Positions 27,938 to 36,216 of a stretch of DNA of 64,000 nucleotides are shown here, in pieces. The DNA is taken from contig NZ_JASATW010000017.1 of assembly GCF_030405905.1 (NCBI RefSeq), positions 62,001 through 126,000 of the forward strand, in the 5' to 3' direction. Position 1 is the first letter of the stretch; every line of letters starts with the position of its first letter. The notes under the pieces are model-generated. The model was not told the origin of the DNA and did no database searches. It saw nothing but the letters and a program-made list of their open reading frames with translations. The position numbers and the translations under genes were made by a program. This stretch comes from Sphaerothrix gracilis. Lineage in GTDB: Bacteria; Cyanobacteriota; Cyanobacteriia; Phormidesmidales; Phormidesmidaceae.

Positions 27938-29497
27938 TTACTCAACCGCCGCGATCGCGCCGCAGCGGCGAGTATCTCCTGCCCCTTCAATTCGCCCATC
28001 AGCGTGGGCCATCACGGCATGAACCCCACCAAAAAACATGTTCTGCTGCTGCCACCAAATCCACTCATCCACCGCCCAGCCGGGTAAAGCTTCTATCTGG
28101 GTGCGGTCAAATCCTGGTTCTAAATTCAACACGCCCCGCTCCCAGTGGATACGCGGCGCTTTGACTGCTGCCTCAACGGGCATGTCAAAATCCAGCAGAT
28201 TAGAAATTACCTGCAAAATGGCGGTGCGGATACGGTTAGAGCCGCCTGATCCCAGAGCTAAGCAAGGACGCCCCTGCACTAGCAGCAGCGTTGGAGCCAT
28301 CATTGAGGACATCCGCTGATTGATCTGCCACCGATGGAAGCCCTGTGGATTGAGATCTTCTTCTCCCAGCATGTTGTTCATCATGATGCCTGTGCCCGGA
28401 ATCATGTATGACGAGCCTTCACCATTAGAGGTGGTGATGCTGGCGGCATTGCCCTCACCGTCAATCACACTGATATGGGTAGTGCTGCCCCACTTGCTGG
28501 CGGCAGCGCCGAGGTCGGCGGTGTAGCTGGCTAGATGTGCTGCTGAGAGAAAAAAGTCGTCAATATTATCGCGGTAGAGGTTAGCGTCATAGCCGTCGCG
28601 GCGGGCCTGATTGGTCAGCCGCATCACGGTGGCTAGCATTTGTAGGTGGGCTGGGCTACCGGGCCGCAAGTGACCAAAATCTATCTGCTCTAAAAGTCGC
28701 AGGGCAAAGGCAATCAGTGTACCGCCAGAGCTAGGGGGCGGATTGGTCAGCAGCGTAGCGCCACGATAGCGAATCTGCAGAGGCGATCGCTCAATCACGC
28801 CGTAATTTGTCAAATCTGCGGCTGTCAGATATCCGCCTTGCTGCTGGCAGTCCTGCACAATCTGCGCCGCGATTGCCCTGTGATAGAAGTCGTCGGGATC
28901 GTTTACTAGCTGGCCCAGCGTGGTCGCGAAGTCCGACAGATAGAAGCGATCGCCGCAGCGCAGCGGCGATCCCTGAGGCGCATAGACGGCTCTAACTGCC
29001 GGATTTGCCGTCAAAATCGGCGTCAGCAGCTCATAGCAGTAAGCCTGAAAAGCATTCACGGGCACCCCCGCTTTGGCCCAGTGAATAGCCGGTTCTGCCA
29101 CCGCTGCTAGCGGCAATCGTCCCAGCCGGCGGTGTACATGAACAAGTCCTTTGAGGACGCCAGGGGTGGCGATCGCCCCCAGGCCAATATGAAACTGCTG
29201 GGTGGTAGCGCCAAAGTTGGCTTCAATGGGGTAAAAGTCCAGCGGACGGCGGCATGTTTTTTGCTGGGGCGTCTGGGTGAAAAAGTCAAACAGGGTATCG
29301 TGGCCCTGGGCTGTATGGGCCAGCAAAAAGCCCCCCCCTGCCAGAGAAGTCAGTACCGACTCGCTGACACAGGCCGTCAGGGCCGCCGCGATCGCCGCAT
29401 CAAAGGCATTGCCGCCAGATGCCAGCATGGCTGCACCCGCCTCAGCCGTCACGGGATGCCCCGCCGCTACACAACCTTTGCTCTGTTTTTTACCCAT
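27938..29497 (-). CDS. ggt: Gamma-glutamyltransferase
   Basis: GGT cleaves the gamma-glutamyl bond of glutathione and transfers the glutamyl group to water or amino acids. It is made as a precursor that self-cleaves. The N-terminal block GHPVTAEAGAAMLASGGNAFDAAIAAA and the nucleophile region STTHISVIDGEGNAASITTSN are clear; by homology to E. coli Thr391 the cleavage/nucleophile Thr is Thr339. The product has 519 residues, slightly shorter than E. coli GGT because it lacks a signal peptide, so it may be cytoplasmic. GSGGSNRIRTAILQV near the C-terminus is also conserved. It stands alone on the minus strand. Confidence 0.95.
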   Translation of the reverse strand: MGKKQSKGCVAAGHPVTAEAGAAMLASGGNAFDAAIAAALTACVSESVLTSLAGGGFLLAHTAQGHDTLFDFFTQTPQQKTCRRPLDFYPIEANFGATTQQFHIGLGAIATPGVLKGLVHVHRRLGRLPLAAVAEPAIHWAKAGVPVNAFQAYCYELLTPILTANPAVRAVYAPQGSPLRCGDRFYLSDFATTLGQLVNDPDDFYHRAIAAQIVQDCQQQGGYLTAADLTNYGVIERSPLQIRYRGATLLTNPPPSSGGTLIAFALRLLEQIDFGHLRPGSPAHLQMLATVMRLTNQARRDGYDANLYRDNIDDFFLSAAHLASYTADLGAAASKWGSTTHISVIDGEGNAASITTSNGEGSSYMIPGTGIMMNNMLGEEDLNPQGFHRWQINQRMSSMMAPTLLLVQGRPCLALGSGGSNRIRTAILQVISNLLDFDMPVEAAVKAPRIHWERGVLNLEPGFDRTQIEALPGWAVDEWIWWQQQNMFFGGVHAVMAHADGRIEGAGDTRRCGAIAAVE

Positions 29498-29730
29498 ATT
29501 ATCCCCACCCCCCGCATTTCCTCGCTGAGAGACTAGTGGTAACGTAATCAGCCATAGTAGATGTTGCTATGAGCGCCTTTAAGCTGCAGTTCTTCTCAAT
29601 TTGCTAAGCGATATTAACTTCTTAGCAGAACTGTTTCAGCCTCCAGCTAAGACACTTGTTTCCTTATAGGTGCTGCGCGCTATCTTGCTGACCGTTGGGG
29701 ATTAGCCTACCATTCAAGGAGAGATGAATA

Positions 29731-30561
29731 ATGAATCGATCAGTCTTTAGCCCAGTCACTGGCGCTGCTGTTGTAATGGCGCTCCTGGGGGGCTGTGCGA
29801 CTGCTGATCAGCCTGGAGCGGAAACGTCCAGTGAACCTGGCACCTTAGCCCTCCGTGCTAACGGCGAAGATTTTGTCCGTCAGGGCTTCGTCACCAAAGA
29901 CGGCTGGCAAATCAATTTTGACCATGTTTATGTCAGCCTGGCAGATGTCAAGGCTTATCAAACAAGTCCTCCCTTCGATGCTGATGCTGAGGCCGCCTTG
30001 GAAGCAGAAGCAGAAGTGCCGTTGGTCAAAGCTGAAACCGTAGATTTAGCGGCGGGCGACGCCGAAGCAGAGCCGATCCTAGTGACCCAGGTAGAAGCTC
30101 CTGCTGGTCAATACAATGCGCTTTCCTGGGAGATGGTGCCCGCCTCGGAGGGGCCAGCGGCAGGTCAGGTGCTGATGCTGGTCGGCACTGCCGAAAAAGC
30201 GGGTGAGACAGTAGACTTTACCCTCAAGTTTGATCAGCCCTACGCCTATGTCTGCGGTGACTTTGTGGGCGAAAATCGTAAGGGCATTTTGGAACCGGCA
30301 GACAGCGCTGACGTGGAAGCAACTTTCCATTTTGACCACATCTTTGGCGATGGTGAAGCGGCACCGGAGGCAGAAATTAATACGGGAGCTTTAGGCTTTG
30401 AACCAATTGCGGCTCTGGCGACAGACCAGCAGGTTGAGGCCGATTTAGCGGCACTGGAGCAACAGCTTGCCAGCGAAGACTATGCTCAGCTCCAGACAGC
30501 GCTGCAAGGGCTGGCCCACGTTGGTGAAGGACACTGTCGAGCCACAGAAGTCACTTCTTAA
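29731..30561 (+). CDS. Lipoprotein heading the nickel/cobalt uptake operon
   Basis: The 276-residue protein has a lipobox (LLGGC, Cys22) after a hydrophobic signal, so it should be anchored on the periplasmic side of a membrane. It starts at ATG 29731 behind AAGGAGAGA. Residues of about 35-230 look like one beta-rich domain (WQINFDHVYVSLADVKAY, YNALSWEMVPA, FTLKFDQPYAYVCGDF) ending in ATFHFDHIFGD, whose clustered His and Asp could bind metal. Two acidic Ala/Glu stretches are inserted. The only two Cys after the lipid Cys are in YVCGDF and GHCRA. The nikL gene follows after 62 bp. A metal-capture role is inferred from position; the domain resembles MbnP-like periplasmic proteins, but I am not certain of that. 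Confidence 0.7.
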   Translation: MNRSVFSPVTGAAVVMALLGGCATADQPGAETSSEPGTLALRANGEDFVRQGFVTKDGWQINFDHVYVSLADVKAYQTSPPFDADAEAALEAEAEVPLVKAETVDLAAGDAEAEPILVTQVEAPAGQYNALSWEMVPASEGPAAGQVLMLVGTAEKAGETVDFTLKFDQPYAYVCGDFVGENRKGILEPADSADVEATFHFDHIFGDGEAAPEAEINTGALGFEPIAALATDQQVEADLAALEQQLASEDYAQLQTALQGLAHVGEGHCRATEVTS

Positions 30562-30623
30562 AATGGCTGTTAGGTGGCAGCGGATAATCCTTCGGGTTAA
30601 GTCATTTCTTAAACAGGTTAAGT

Positions 30624-31076
30624 GTGAAAGGCAAACTAATCGGGCCACTGGCGGCTTGCGCTTTGCTAGGGAGTCAAGCCCAGGCGATCGCCCACGGCGC
30701 TAGAATCGACTATCAGATCCAGTCAGCCGTGGAGATTCAAAGTAGTTATGACACGGGTGAGCCGATGCAGCAGGCTCAAGTAGCGGTTTATGCCCCTGAT
30801 AATCCCAGTGAGCCGTGGCTGACGGGGGAGACAGACGACAGCGGCAAGTTTACCTTTACCCCTGACACCGAAATTACGGGCAACTGGGAAGTTCAGGTGC
30901 GACAGGCAGGGCACGGTGATATTGTGGCGATTTCGCTGGGCGAAGATTCCCAACTGCAAGCCGCCATTGTTAAAGGCAGCACTGGCTACAGTGCCTCCCA
31001 GCTCATTCTCATGGGTCTGATGGGAGTTTGGGGCTTTGTGGGCACGGCTTTGTTCTTCTGGCGGAGAAAGGGCTGA
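30624..31076 (+). CDS. nikL: NikL-like small component of the nickel/cobalt ECF transporter
   Basis: The 150-residue protein starts at GTG 30624. A signal-like N-terminus is followed by a beta-sandwich (carboxypeptidase-regulatory-like, PMQQAQVAVYAPD, TDDSGKFTFTPDTE, NWEVQVRQAGHGD) and one C-terminal transmembrane helix (about 124-146) ending WRRKG. This layout matches NikL (also called CbiL-like), the extra membrane-anchored subunit of NikMLQO nickel transporters. Its stop overlaps the nikM start (TGATG), indicating translational coupling. Confidence 0.85.
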   Translation: MKGKLIGPLAACALLGSQAQAIAHGARIDYQIQSAVEIQSSYDTGEPMQQAQVAVYAPDNPSEPWLTGETDDSGKFTFTPDTEITGNWEVQVRQAGHGDIVAISLGEDSQLQAAIVKGSTGYSASQLILMGLMGVWGFVGTALFFWRRKG

Positions 31077-31717
31077 TGCATATTCCCGACGGTGTTTTGC
31101 CAGCGCCGCTAGTTCTGGCGGGCTACGCTGGCACCGGGCTGGCGACCTGGTACTCACTGCGTCAAATCAACCGTTTCGAGAATCCCCAGGCGGCGGTGCC
31201 GAAGGCGTCTTTACTCACAGCCGCTTTCTTTGTTGCTTCTTGGATCCACATTCCGGTACCGCCCACCAGCGTTCATTTAATTTTGAATGGCCTGTTGGGG
31301 ACGCTGCTGGGCTATTTTGCCTTTCCGGCGATCCTAATTGGCCTGCTGTTTCAGGCCGTCATGTTTCAACACGGCGGCCTATCTACCTTGGGGATCAATG
31401 CTCTGATGATGGGAATTCCAGCGATCGCGGCTCACTATATCTTTCGGCTGCGGTATCGGCTCAAGCTAACTCAGGCCAGAAGTCTAGCCGTTTTGGGCTT
31501 TTTTTCCGGCGCGATTGGCTTGGGGCTGGCAGTGCTGATTTTCTTTAGCCTGCTGATTATCTTTTTGCCGGCTGGATTTAATCCGCAAACGGAGCGCACC
31601 GCGATCGCCGGTTTAGCCTTAGCCCATCTGCCTGTGGTGGTGCTGGAAGGGTTCTTCACCGCTTTGCTGGTGTCATTTATCTACCGAGTCAAGCCGGAGC
31701 TTTTGCCACAGCAATGA
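31076..31717 (+). CDS. nikM: Substrate-specific component NikM/CbiM of the nickel/cobalt transporter
   Basis: This is the integral membrane S component that binds the metal ion. The start must be ATG 31076, because the family needs an exact MHIPDG N-terminus: in NikM structures Met1, His2 and His67 coordinate nickel, and here His2 and His67 (VPPTSVHL) are at those positions. An upstream in-frame ATG at 31028 would bury this N-terminus. The protein has 213 residues and about six transmembrane helices. It overlaps nikL by 1 nt and nikQ by 4 nt (ATGA). Nickel versus cobalt is not settled by sequence; the linked NikL favours nickel. Confidence 0.92.
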   Translation: MHIPDGVLPAPLVLAGYAGTGLATWYSLRQINRFENPQAAVPKASLLTAAFFVASWIHIPVPPTSVHLILNGLLGTLLGYFAFPAILIGLLFQAVMFQHGGLSTLGINALMMGIPAIAAHYIFRLRYRLKLTQARSLAVLGFFSGAIGLGLAVLIFFSLLIIFLPAGFNPQTERTAIAGLALAHLPVVVLEGFFTALLVSFIYRVKPELLPQQ

Positions 31718-32481
31718 AACTAGGGCTAGACGACTATGCGCGGTTAGCTTCGCCTATCCATCGATGGCTGCCTAAATATAAGCTGATTGGCCTGATGGCC
31801 CTGATTTTGGCTTTCTCGTTCGTCCGCAGCTTAGCCTTACTGCCGGTGATTGCCCTCAGCACGTTTATGTTTTACTACGCTGCGGGTCTGCCGCTGAGCT
31901 TTTGGCGGCAGCGCCTGCAGGTTCCCGGTGTCTTTCTGGCTATGGTGGTGGTGCTGCTGCCGTTTCTATCGGGCAGTACGGTCATTGCGACGCTGGGGCC
32001 GTTGCAGATTTATCAAGAAGGTTTGCTGGCAGTCGTTTTGGTTTCAGTTCGTTTTGTCTGCATCTTGACCTTGGGGCTAGTGCTTTTCGGCACGGCCCCT
32101 TTTTTTGAAACCATTCGGGCCATGCGATCGCTGGGCTTACCGCCAATTCTGGCTGATATGACGGTGCTGACCTACCGCTACATCTTTGAAATTGGCGACT
32201 ACTTCCGCTCCATGCGAACCGCCATGCAGCTTCGCGGCTTTGACAGCCATCGCTTTAACTGGCGCACCTTTAAGAATCTAGCGGCGCTGGCCGGTAGCTT
32301 GCTGATTCGCAGCTATGAGAAATCAGAGCAGGTTTATAAAGCGATGCTGCTGCGGGGCTATGGATACGGTGACCCTATAAAAGGGCCTCAGTTTAAGCCA
32401 ACTCGCCGCGATCGCCTGCTTTTAGGGCTAACGTTCACCCTTGCGGCAGGTGTTTTAATTGGCGAACTTGTAATAAATTAA
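31714..32481 (+). CDS. nikQ: Energy-coupling transmembrane component NikQ/CbiQ
   Basis: This is the T component of the ECF-type metal transporter, linking the S component to the ATPase. The 255-residue product has about five to six hydrophobic segments. The two coupling motifs are visible as AMQLRGF (about 170) and AMLLRGYG (about 212). It overlaps nikM by four bases, so translation is coupled. A 134-bp AT-rich gap separates it from nikO. Confidence 0.92.
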   Translation: MKLGLDDYARLASPIHRWLPKYKLIGLMALILAFSFVRSLALLPVIALSTFMFYYAAGLPLSFWRQRLQVPGVFLAMVVVLLPFLSGSTVIATLGPLQIYQEGLLAVVLVSVRFVCILTLGLVLFGTAPFFETIRAMRSLGLPPILADMTVLTYRYIFEIGDYFRSMRTAMQLRGFDSHRFNWRTFKNLAALAGSLLIRSYEKSEQVYKAMLLRGYGYGDPIKGPQFKPTRRDRLLLGLTFTLAAGVLIGELVIN

Positions 32482-32615
32482 TAGCTCCAATTTTTTTATT
32501 TCTTTTCAAAAAGTTTAATAAACGCCGATAAACAAATTTGCGATTCTTCGGGCTTAACAAGCGGTTTTAACAAATTATTTTTAAGCTAGTAGCAGTAACA
32601 TGTTGTATCGCCCCT

Positions 32616-33407
32616 ATGCTAAATCAAGCTCAGCAGGCCATTAGCAGACTGGATTATCCTCAGGTGAAACAGTCTGGTATGGATGCTCTGAAGATCGCCA
32701 ATCTTGGCTACGCTTATCCAGATTGTCCCGCCGTCCTGCAGGGAATTGATCTCAACATTGCGGTAGGTGAGCGAGTTGGGCTGATTGGGCCAAACGGTGC
32801 TGGAAAAACGACTTTATTTCTCTCCATCTGCGGCGTCCTGATACCTCAAATGGGAGAAATTCAGCTTTTTGATCAGGTCGTGCAGCCGGGAAAATTTCGG
32901 CCAGAAATTGGCTTGGTTTTTCAAAATCCTAGCGATCAGCTTTTTTCCTTGTCTGTTGAAGAAGATGTCGCCTTTGGTCCTACTAATATGGGATTTTCCG
33001 GCGAGGCGATTGAGGAACGGGTTTGCGAAGCGCTCCATCTCACCGGGGTATTTGATTTGCGCCATCGCCCGCCCCACCATCTATCGGGAGGAGAAAGACG
33101 CATGGTGGCGATCGCCAGCGTTTTAGCCATGCGGCCCCAGTTGGTAATCTACGATGAACCCAGTGCCAATCTAGACATGCGATCGCGCCGCCGCCTCATT
33201 CGCTTTTTACAGGAAGCCTCGCAAACCATTCTGGTGTCTTCTCATGATCTAGAACTCGTACTCGAAGTCTGCGATCGCGTCATTTTGCTCGATCAGGGGC
33301 GGATTGTGGCCGATGGGGTCGCCGATGAAGTGATGGCTGATGCCGCGCTAATGGAAGCCCACGGTCTAGAGCGACCCCACTCCCTGAGCCATAGGGTTGA
33401 GCGATAA
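32616..33407 (+). CDS. nikO: Nickel/cobalt ECF transporter ATPase NikO/CbiO
   Basis: This cytoplasmic ABC ATPase of 263 residues powers the NikMLQ complex. Walker A GPNGAGKTT is at 58-66, the Q-loop is in VFQNPSDQLF, a family trademark of ECF ATPases, and the signature LSGGERRMVAIA, Walker B VIYDEPSANLD and H-loop VSSHDLE follow. The first 22 residues extend beyond the usual start; Met22 is an alternative. The gap after nikQ (134 bp, T-rich at its start) could hold an internal promoter. Confidence 0.93.
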   Translation: MLNQAQQAISRLDYPQVKQSGMDALKIANLGYAYPDCPAVLQGIDLNIAVGERVGLIGPNGAGKTTLFLSICGVLIPQMGEIQLFDQVVQPGKFRPEIGLVFQNPSDQLFSLSVEEDVAFGPTNMGFSGEAIEERVCEALHLTGVFDLRHRPPHHLSGGERRMVAIASVLAMRPQLVIYDEPSANLDMRSRRRLIRFLQEASQTILVSSHDLELVLEVCDRVILLDQGRIVADGVADEVMADAALMEAHGLERPHSLSHRVER

Positions 33408-33456
33408 GCAAAGGGTCAGGAGCTACGCAGTGCAAAACTTGAGACACTAGCGGTAG

Positions 33457-33505
33457 GATCCCCCCTGCCCCCTTATCAAGGGGGGCAGCGACAGCCGGGG
33501 GGATT
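33457..33505. repeat. Nested G/C-run palindrome
   Basis: The outer arms ATCCCCCC (33458-33465) and GGGGGGAT (33497-33504) enclose an inner hairpin TGCCCCCTT-ATC-AAGGGGGGCA. Closely similar C-run/G-run palindromes are widely repeated in cyanobacterial genomes. It sits between the convergent nikO and rplL genes and could form a strong bidirectional structure. Confidence 0.7.
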
Positions 33506-33618
33506 TCGCGAGCGGTTAAAACCTCGTCAAGTGCTTAAGTCCTAAGGGTGCTGAGCTTGAAACGCTCCTCTGCGCCGTCTCTCCCCTAGGCTTAAGACTT
33601 GGGACTTTACTCTAAAAA

Positions 33619-33647
33619 AATCCCTGCCCGTAATTCAGGCAGGGATT
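33619..33647 (-). terminator. Rho-independent terminator of the rplK-rplL cluster
   Basis: On the minus strand AATCCCTGCC pairs perfectly with GGCAGGGATT around a 9-nt loop and is followed by a run of T (plus-strand A-run 33614-33620). It lies about 50 bp after the rplL stop. Confidence 0.9.
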
Positions 33648-33697
33648 GAGAAAATTTTGGCTGGCTCAAGTAAGAGCACGGCCCAGCCTACAGCTTA

Positions 33698-34108
33698 TTA
33701 CTTGATGCTAGCTTTAGCACCGGCATCTTCTAGCTGCTTCTTAGCCTCTTCAGCTTTCTCTTTAGCCACGGCTTCTTGAATCGCCTTAGGCGCAGACTCG
33801 ACCATTTCCTTGGCCTCTTTCAGACCCAGGCCGGTCAGAGCCCGCACAACCTTGAGAATGGCGATCTTCTTGTCAGCCGGAACTTCTTCCAGAACGACAT
33901 CGAATTCGGTCTTCTCTTCTTCCGGCTCAGCCGCAGCCGCACCGCCAGCCGCACCCGCCATCATACCTGGCATCATCATCATGCCGCCGCCTGCAGAGGC
34001 AGATGCATCGACGCCAAAAGCTTCTTCAATCTGCTTAACTAGCTCAGAAGCTTCTAGCAGAGACAGGGTTTTGAGCTGTTCTAGAATTTGATCAGTTTTT
34101 TCAGACAT
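33698..34108 (-). CDS. rplL: 50S ribosomal protein L7/L12
   Basis: L7/L12 forms the flexible stalk that recruits translation GTPases. The 136-residue protein has the N-terminal dimerisation region (TDQILEQLKTLSLLEASELVKQIEEAFGV), an Ala/Gly/Met hinge at about 38-60, and the conserved C-terminal domain (KTEFDVVLEEVPADKKIAILKVVRALTGLGLKEAKEMVE). It follows rplJ by 57 bp, the normal order. Confidence 0.98.
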   Translation of the reverse strand: MSEKTDQILEQLKTLSLLEASELVKQIEEAFGVDASASAGGGMMMMPGMMAGAAGGAAAAEPEEEKTEFDVVLEEVPADKKIAILKVVRALTGLGLKEAKEMVESAPKAIQEAVAKEKAEEAKKQLEDAGAKASIK

Positions 34109-34165
34109 GAGTGAACTTCCTATAGTCAGTTAAGGTTTTAGCTAACAAACACAAAATTGGCCCTG

Positions 34166-34735
34166 TTAAGCAGCATCGGACTGATCTTTGTCCGCCACTG
34201 CTTTGATGGCCCGTGTCAGAGAGGCCGGAACTTCTTTGATACCGACGGCCAGCTTGGTGGGTACCGCATTGATACCAACAGCCAGCTTGGTCGTATTGGC
34301 CTTAAGCGCTCCCGCAATCCGAGCAATCAGCTCTTCCTTAGAAGGCAGCTCAGTGATGGCCTTGATATCGTCTTCAGTTAGCGCCCGCCCTTCCATGACC
34401 CCACCCCGCAGGGTGGTTTTTTTGGTGTCTTTCTGAAAGCCTTGATAGGCTTTGATTGCGCCACCCAGGTCATCTTGGACTAGGAGAAATGCAGAAGATT
34501 CCTTGAGAAACTGCTGCATAGGTTTCCACGCCTCATCCCCATCTACGGCAATCCGCATCAGGGTATTTTTCGTGACCTTACAAACAGCCCCTTTTTCTCG
34601 CAGGCGATTACGCAGATCGGTAATCTCGGCTACGCTTAGCCCCTTATAATCAATCACCAATGCTAGCTGAGCCTCACTTAGGAGATTCTGCAGCTCGGCG
34701 ACGATTTCCTTCTTGTCTTCTAACGTTCTCCCCAT
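34166..34735 (-). CDS. rplJ: 50S ribosomal protein L10
   Basis: L10 anchors the L7/L12 stalk to the ribosome. I start it at ATG 34735 (MGRTLEDKKEIVAELQ), the usual cyanobacterial N-terminus. The longer GTG at 34747 lies inside the ribosome site GAGGAGGTG and is unlikely. The protein has 189 residues. The C-terminus carries a repeated unit TKLAVGI-NAVPTKLAVGIKEVP, a small internal duplication. A leader of about 270 nt separates it from rplA and probably contains the L10 autoregulatory site. Confidence 0.96.
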   Translation of the reverse strand: MGRTLEDKKEIVAELQNLLSEAQLALVIDYKGLSVAEITDLRNRLREKGAVCKVTKNTLMRIAVDGDEAWKPMQQFLKESSAFLLVQDDLGGAIKAYQGFQKDTKKTTLRGGVMEGRALTEDDIKAITELPSKEELIARIAGALKANTTKLAVGINAVPTKLAVGIKEVPASLTRAIKAVADKDQSDAA

Positions 34736-35006
34736 ACCGGGTTTCACCTCCTCTATTCGGGGATAACAACGAAGCTAATCTCTTCCTAACCACCAGTACA
34801 TCAAAGCCTCAGTCATTCGACCGAGGCTCAGTAATCTCTCAAACTGCGGATTACGCAAGGTAAACCTAAGCTTCTTAAAGATTCCAAACCTCGGCAGGCT
34901 AATTAAGCGATCGACGCCCCTACTGTCTACGGCTGGCTATTCGGTTAGGAAATTACTGAAACGGCGTCCTCCTTTAAGACTCAGGCTTTGATGTATTCGC
35001 AAACTT
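34736..35006 (-). promoter_or_regulatory. rplJ leader, probable L10-binding autoregulatory region
   Basis: In many bacteria L10 with L7/L12 represses its own mRNA through a structured leader here. The hairpin AGCCTCGGTC-GAAT-GACTGAGGCT on the minus strand (34803-34828) is the clearest structure; one mismatch interrupts the stem, and it is followed by TTTGATG. Its position between rplA and rplJ fits the known L10 leader. I cannot confirm the kink-turn that defines it by eye. Confidence 0.45.
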
Positions 35007-35723
35007 TTAGGCAGCTTCGCCCAGCTTGAAATCGCGCAGGGCTGACGTATCGATCGCAATGGCAGGCCCCATCGTAGCGGAAACATAGACGCTGCGCCAG
35101 TAGCGGCCCTTAGCTCCGGAGGGGCGGTTGCGATCGATAGTCTCTTGCAAAGCTTTCAGATTAATGAGTAAATCATCGGCTGAAAAACTGGCCTTGCCAA
35201 ACATAACATGAACAATCCCTGTTCTGTCAGCCCGGAACTCCAATTTACCCGCCTTAAACTCTTCAATGGCCTGAGCCAAATCGAAGGTCACGGTGCCGCC
35301 CTTGGGCGAGGGCATCAGACCGCGAGGACCGAGTAGACGACCTAGCTTTGCCACTTTCGGCATCATGTCTGGCGTTGCCACCAGCACGTCGAAATCCATC
35401 ATGCCTTTTTGGATTTCGTCGATCAGTTCTTCAGACCCGGCCATGTCAGCCCCGGCTTCAGTGGCTTCTGAAACTTTTTCTCCTCTAGCCACTACGGCAA
35501 CGCGAACTTCCTGTCCGGTTCCTTTGGGCAGCGCTACCGTTGTTCTGAGCTGCTGATCGGTGTATTTGGGATCGATGCCTAAGCGAATGTGGGCTTCGGC
35601 TGACTCTGGAAATTTAGCGGTTGCTGTTTCTTTAAGTAGCTGCAGGGCTTCTAGGGGCTCGTATAGACGCTCCTCTACCTTGGCCTGTAGCTCCTGCATC
35701 CGACGTGAAGTTTTTCTAGACAT
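35007..35723 (-). CDS. rplA: 50S ribosomal protein L1
   Basis: L1 forms the mobile L1 stalk at the tRNA exit site and often represses its own operon. The start is ATG 35723 (MSRKTSRRMQELQAKVEERLYEPLEAL) behind AAGGAGTCACT; the in-frame extension to 35834 runs into the rplK spacer and is not coding. The protein has 238 residues, and LGRLLGPRGLMPSPKGGTV is the signature. It follows rplK by 67 bp. Confidence 0.97.
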   Translation of the reverse strand: MSRKTSRRMQELQAKVEERLYEPLEALQLLKETATAKFPESAEAHIRLGIDPKYTDQQLRTTVALPKGTGQEVRVAVVARGEKVSEATEAGADMAGSEELIDEIQKGMMDFDVLVATPDMMPKVAKLGRLLGPRGLMPSPKGGTVTFDLAQAIEEFKAGKLEFRADRTGIVHVMFGKASFSADDLLINLKALQETIDRNRPSGAKGRYWRSVYVSATMGPAIAIDTSALRDFKLGEAA

Positions 35724-35790
35724 AGTGACTCCTTGGGGTAATCGCGAAGCCTCAGCCTCTCCCCCGAATAGTTGTTTAACTCTGGATTGA

Positions 35791-36213
35791 TTAGCTGATG
35801 GTGATGCCCATATTGCGGGCAGTACCCTCAACAATTTTCATCGCTGCCTCAATATCATTGGCGTTGAGGTCAGGCATTTTGGTCTGAGCAATTTCCTGAA
35901 GCTGATCCCGCGTGATGGATCCTACTTTGACTCGGTTGGGTTCACCCGAACCTTTGTCTAAGCCAGCGGCCTTTTTGATTAAAACCGAGGCTGGCGGTGT
36001 CTTCAGAATAAAGGTGAAGCTTCTGTCTTCAAAAACAGAAATCTCAACCGGAACTACCAGACCTACCTGCTCTGATGTTCTGGCGTTGTATTCCTTACAA
36101 AACGCCATGATGTTAACCCCGTGCTGACCCAAAGCTGGGCCAATAGGAGGAGCTGGGTTAGCCTTACCTGCCGGAATCGCTAGCTTAATAATTGCAACAA
36201 CCTTCTTCGCCAT
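35791..36213 (-). CDS. rplK: 50S ribosomal protein L11
   Basis: L11 is part of the GTPase-associated centre. It has 140 residues with the typical start MAKKVVAIIKLAIPAGKANPAPPIGPALGQHGVNIMAFCKEYN and ends ARNMGITIS. It starts 3 bp after the nusG stop, indicating co-transcription. Confidence 0.98.
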   Translation of the reverse strand: MAKKVVAIIKLAIPAGKANPAPPIGPALGQHGVNIMAFCKEYNARTSEQVGLVVPVEISVFEDRSFTFILKTPPASVLIKKAAGLDKGSGEPNRVKVGSITRDQLQEIAQTKMPDLNANDIEAAMKIVEGTARNMGITIS

Positions 36214-36216
36214 TGA

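Noticed and set aside
29498..29730. Cobalamin or nickel riboswitch ahead of the nickel operon.
   Set aside because: I looked for conserved B12-box and NiCo elements in this spacer and found none.
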